Positions 60,357 to 64,000 of a stretch of 64,000 nt of DNA are shown one piece after another. The stretch is from Glandiceps talaboti (taxonomy: Eukaryota; Hemichordata; Enteropneusta; Spengelidae). Both the position numbers and the translations under genes were made by a program. The stretch spans positions 7,051,861 to 7,115,860 of the forward strand of contig NC_135564.1 of NCBI RefSeq assembly GCF_964340395.1. Direction: 5' to 3'. How positions within the stretch are numbered: the stretch's first letter is position 1; every line of letters starts with the position of its first letter. The notes under the pieces were generated by a model. That model saw only the letters and a program-made list of their open reading frames with translations, had not been told where the DNA came from and made no database searches.

Positions 60357-61805
60357 ATGAGTTCAAAGTTTGTCACCAGGAATGGGGAGGCCCGTCTTTA
60401 TGATATATCACCTCGACAAAACAGCAAGGGGACGCTTCATGTATCCGGCACACAGCTACAGAAGGAAATTGATAAGTTGGCCTTCGCCAGGCAGAAATCT
60501 CAAGTTTTACTTGATCGGGAAGAACGAGTGGTCAGACAGTCGCTATCTGATATCTTAGATGTCAGGGGCGATATGAGGCGCTTGAATACGTCACAGACAG
60601 GTAGAAAGGCGAGTGTATTCCAACAACAAGGTGAAGAAAAGAGAGAGGGAATGTCGGAGTCTACGTCTGACGAACCTACCGATTCTGGATCGATTGATAG
60701 AAATGATAATCCGTCCCCTACCCCGAGTCTCCCGATTAACCCTCCGCCGTATGTAAGCAAACGGTTGTCTCTGTTAGCAGAGAAGAACAACATAGATAAG
60801 AAAAGGCAGCAACGTTCAAAACAGAATGCTGAGAGTTTCGCTGAACTAATGCGAACACGGACTAGTTTAGTAGGGCTTGGACCTGTACGAGGACGCGCCA
60901 TTAAGGGAAATAGTAAAGAAAAGACCGATTCAATTGTTACCAAGGACAAGCGACGGGAGAGCCAACACACAGTTGTAGTCGTTGAACACGGTGCAGGTAA
61001 AAATAAAAATCCCGAAAGAACAAAGATAAGTCCTTTTGAATTAGCAGAAAAATTTGCCCGAGAGTGGAGAGAACGAACTTTAGAAATTAAAAGGCAGAAA
61101 GACTCCGCGGGGAATATGGAAGCCCCTGAAAACATGAATGGCACAGAGCTCTTGAAAGATAAATCACTTGAAAAAGTACCTCAAGTCAACAATGATCTAC
61201 GATATATCGATCGCGCCGACGCTGGCGAGTCAACGTTACAGGGTGAGCAGAACGAGGCAGAAACCACACGACCTTCGGACCAGTCCAATTTTGACGACGA
61301 TTCGGCATCCAGTGAAGGCAGTGACATGGCGAGCAGGTATAGGAACGATACATCGTCGTCGTCGACGAGGACATCACTTGCTAAGGGAAGTACGAAGCAA
61401 TCTGTGCCAGGTCGTAAAAAAGGTGATCAAGGTGTTACATTTGAAGATGATATTTCAAAAAACGACTCCGGATCACAAAACAATTCCGGGGAAAGGAGGC
61501 GACGCGTTAGTCTTGGAAATATCAATGGTGATGCACAGCAAAAAAGCGCAATCGACGAGACTGACAAACAACGCAGAAAGTCTGTTGCCGTGAATGCTAA
61601 GGACGCTTCGAAATCGGGCGGGAAATATGGCGAGCTATCGGAGGAAGAAGTTGAACAAGTTTGGAGCGATGTCCGAAAGTGTCGATATTTGCGAGGTTAC
61701 GATCCACCTGAGATGAGAATGCCTTCGGGTCAAATCGACTTGTTTGATTTTAAGAAGAAAGGCAGAAAAGAAGGGAAGAGGAGAGAACAAACAATTAAGG
61801 AATAA
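60357..61805 (+). CDS. Unrecognised 482-aa basic low-complexity protein, single coding exon
   Basis: One uninterrupted 482-codon frame, far longer than chance and without simple repeats. A start at 60357 (MSSKFVTRNGEARLYD) is preferred; an in-frame ATG 21 nt upstream exists, but an acceptor-like TTTACTTTAG ends at 60350, so a 5' non-coding exon is likely. Residues ~38-75 (LQKEIDKLAFARQKSQVLLD...) should form a coiled coil. The middle is charged and Ser-rich. Residues ~430-465 (EEVEQVWSDVRKCRYLRGYD, then PPEMRMPSGQIDLFDF) form a compact, less biased block likely to be the conserved part. The C terminus is Lys/Arg-rich. Basophilic kinase motifs are frequent: GRKAS, KRLSL, RRES, RRRVSL, RRKSV. 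No TM or signal peptide. I cannot name a family. Confidence 0.8.
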   Translation: MSSKFVTRNGEARLYDISPRQNSKGTLHVSGTQLQKEIDKLAFARQKSQVLLDREERVVRQSLSDILDVRGDMRRLNTSQTGRKASVFQQQGEEKREGMSESTSDEPTDSGSIDRNDNPSPTPSLPINPPPYVSKRLSLLAEKNNIDKKRQQRSKQNAESFAELMRTRTSLVGLGPVRGRAIKGNSKEKTDSIVTKDKRRESQHTVVVVEHGAGKNKNPERTKISPFELAEKFAREWRERTLEIKRQKDSAGNMEAPENMNGTELLKDKSLEKVPQVNNDLRYIDRADAGESTLQGEQNEAETTRPSDQSNFDDDSASSEGSDMASRYRNDTSSSSTRTSLAKGSTKQSVPGRKKGDQGVTFEDDISKNDSGSQNNSGERRRRVSLGNINGDAQQKSAIDETDKQRRKSVAVNAKDASKSGGKYGELSEEEVEQVWSDVRKCRYLRGYDPPEMRMPSGQIDLFDFKKKGRKEGKRREQTIKE

Positions 61806-61806
61806 A
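61801..61806 (+). promoter_or_regulatory. AATAAA overlapping the stop codon of the 60357 gene
   Basis: The hexamer contains the TAA stop (61803-61805). If used, it would give a very short 3' UTR; other signals further down are possible. Confidence 0.25.
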
Positions 61807-64000
61807 TTGGAATATAGCGTATCATGATTTGGTGGACCGACTTCAAAAGTTGACTGATCAAATGCTAGCATAATTCACTTCTTTTATGGCATACGAAGGC
61901 AGTTTGTAAATTAAGTCACTTGGCATTGCGGTTTGCTATTACATATAGTGACTCAAATAACAAAATTGTGTAGAAAATAACGTGTACGCTAAACCACGGG
62001 TACGATTGATTACGGTTAGCCCGACGAACACATTGCAAACAAAAACTTTACACAAACAGGTTGTTTATTACTGTATACAGCCCCCCCCCCCCCCAATGCT
62101 GTTTACGTGTTAAAAATACTTCAGAAATATGGGTTTATCGACCACTTAATTGTAAACAGCCCAAATGTAGTTCATTCTATCGGAATGAAGTGACGTGCAA
62201 AGCCTCGCCTGAGCAATTTTTACTGTACCGCAAAGACTAAAGTGTGAAGTTTTGTTAGCTCGTGACAATAGTGACACCCAGCAGATGCGTCAGTCATGAA
62301 ACAAATGCATGTTGTTTTGAAACCACACACTTATTGACATAAAACACCCACACTTTTGTTGTTTCAATGAGTTTGTTTTTGTGCTGTTCTGTTTTGTTTT
62401 CTGCTGAGAAGAATGTGCAAATTTCCATTCATTTTCCATCCGAAGAATTATGTATATTGCCATCCATTTTAGGTTAAAACGCTTTAGGGCCAGAGAAAAA
62501 TATCGCAACCTTAACATGTCTAATATATAGAAAGGAATTTATCGAATCTGGTTTCTCAAGGTTGATTGAAAATGACTAAGAACCATGAATAATGTTCACT
62601 TATTTTCCAGTTTCGTGTTAATTTAAGATATTGTTTTTGGAATATGTTTAAAATGAGGATTGCTTTACTGGAGACAGGACAACAGAATAACATCGAAAGA
62701 ATTCACTGTAGTACTATAGAACTAGTAAACTATTAATACACAAGTTAAAACGCATGGATAGGTACATTTCATTTATCTGTTGCTTGTATTTACATTTCTT
62801 TGATAACAAATAGTACTTTGAGTCTACAGGACCAAAATAAACCATATAAATATACATGGTTGTCATAGAAACGTATTGTTGCCATGGAAACAGAATGTGT
62901 GTTCGAAAGTGCAATGCAAAATGAGGCACGTACCTGCTTTGTTTATTAAATTTATTTACATTGACAACGCATAAATGGTTTCAATAATAACATAAACTCA
63001 ATATTGATTATCTTATTTGACTCTAAACGTTTTTATAAGTATAAAAGATGCAGCTGTCATTATAAAAATGATACCCTTGTATAAGGAATAAATACTTCAC
63101 TTTTATGTTATTGTTTTTGGCAGTGCTCCTTGACCTAGATAAATATATATATTTTAAGTTTTACAAAAGAATTTATTCATTCCACTTTCAAAGGGTTTTA
63201 AGTCAAACATAATACATGTAATATTAAATGGGAAAACGTTGAAGATAACTAAGCATCAAGTAGCTATAAAAATAAGATAATTTTTGGGGTACCATCAATC
63301 ATGATGTGTTGACCATGTCTGATCGTCTATCTGGTGTAGCCAGTGAAATTTTCAACAACAACTTCCGAAATACTTAGTAGTTATCTTTCCAGTACTTGAT
63401 GATATCTTGTATTTTATACAGCTAAACGTTTTTGACGCAAACAGAGCAATTATTTTCATCCATGAATTTTTATCAAAACATGTTTCATGACGTAAAGTAG
63501 AAGATAGTGTCCAGGGGAGGCTTGGTACACTCGTGGGAATGTCTGAACTCTGTAGTGGTCGTAAAGTGGGCATTTAATTTCCAATTTAGCTGAATTCACA
63601 TAACTCACAAAACTATTATGAGGATAAAGTTTGCGTTCTAGTTTATCAAAATAACCACAGTGGACATTTACAAGTTGATAAAAGGTCATAGCCATGTCGT
63701 GTTTACAAGGGGTCCTCGACTCGAGCAAGCTGATAAATGAGGCACGTGGTTGCCGCGGTTCAATACATCAACAGGTGGCATCGACCAACAAAGTTCCCGG
63801 ATGTAGGACGGCATAGCTATTGCTTCGTTACCGATGGGATATTCAGAAGAAATACCTACATTACAACGCTTTAAGATATTCAAGGCGATTAGTATCATGT
63901 TTATCCACGTTTTATTTCTTCCAAAAATGTATTGTTTGGAAATCGTTCATGTGTGTGTTGTATTTCTTAAGATCAGCACTTAGCCCAAAGCCAGGTGACT
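61807..64000. other. Flanking region, no gene recognised
   Basis: It holds a poly-C run (about 62081-62095) and scattered short open frames. The 90-codon minus-strand frame at 63456-63728 is not repeat-driven, but has no recognisable motif and no supporting splice context. Confidence 0.4.

Noticed and set aside
60500-61144. 214-codon minus-strand frame
   Set aside because: It is antisense to the 60357-61805 coding region, which has the better composition and a clear start and stop.
63456-63728. 90-codon minus-strand frame
   Set aside because: No motif, no splice partner and no supporting context at the window edge.

Overview
The window is animal nuclear DNA. Genes are split by GT-AG introns with spliced reading frames that join in phase, and the protein families are metazoan (IGBP1/alpha-4, FASTKD, Reeler, SEA, EGF). 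The DNA is AT-rich, crowded with di- and tetranucleotide arrays, short foldback elements and tRNA-derived SINEs. This fits a marine invertebrate (deuterostome or spiralian), but the species cannot be fixed from the sequence. No virus, CRISPR array, rRNA gene or intact tRNA gene was seen.

Layout. (1) 1255-6657 (-): an eight-exon IGBP1 gene, 346 aa, complete. (2) 7656-14054 (+): a seven-coding-exon FASTKD-family gene, 864 aa, with a RAP domain at the C terminus. It lies head to head with IGBP1 across a promoter interval of less than 200 bp. (3) 14.1-21.9 kb: intergenic, with three palindromic elements and tandem repeats. (4) 21906-42531 (-): a ten-exon gene for a 1028-aa type I membrane protein with the order signal peptide, Reeler, Thr/Pro mucin repeats, SEA, EGF, transmembrane helix, acidic tail with an NPxY motif. 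Its introns hold MITE-like elements, a cluster of SRF-type CArG boxes, antisense donor-like minisatellites and very long tetranucleotide arrays. (5) 42.5-49.2 kb: intergenic, with a tandem array of CRE/ATF-like sites near 48.1-48.3 kb. (6) 49243-52498 (-): a three-exon gene for a 379-aa single-pass protein whose tail carries four copies of a TTDSDTDI-type motif. Its transmembrane exon sits between long (UC)n and (AG)n tracts that are complementary in the transcript. (7) 52.5-60.3 kb: intergenic, repeat-rich, with one doubtful minus-strand exon at 58.4-58.6 kb. (8) 60357-61805 (+): an intronless-looking 482-aa coding region for an unrecognised basic, low-complexity protein with several basophilic kinase motifs.

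Two genes form an evident functional unit by position: IGBP1 and FASTKD share a promoter region. The mucin-like Reeler receptor and the small tail-repeat membrane protein are neighbours on the same strand, and both have long acidic cytoplasmic tails. I saw no sequence similarity that proves a common origin. All exon coordinates were worked out by eye from splice consensus, frame continuity and family resemblance; no alignment was run.
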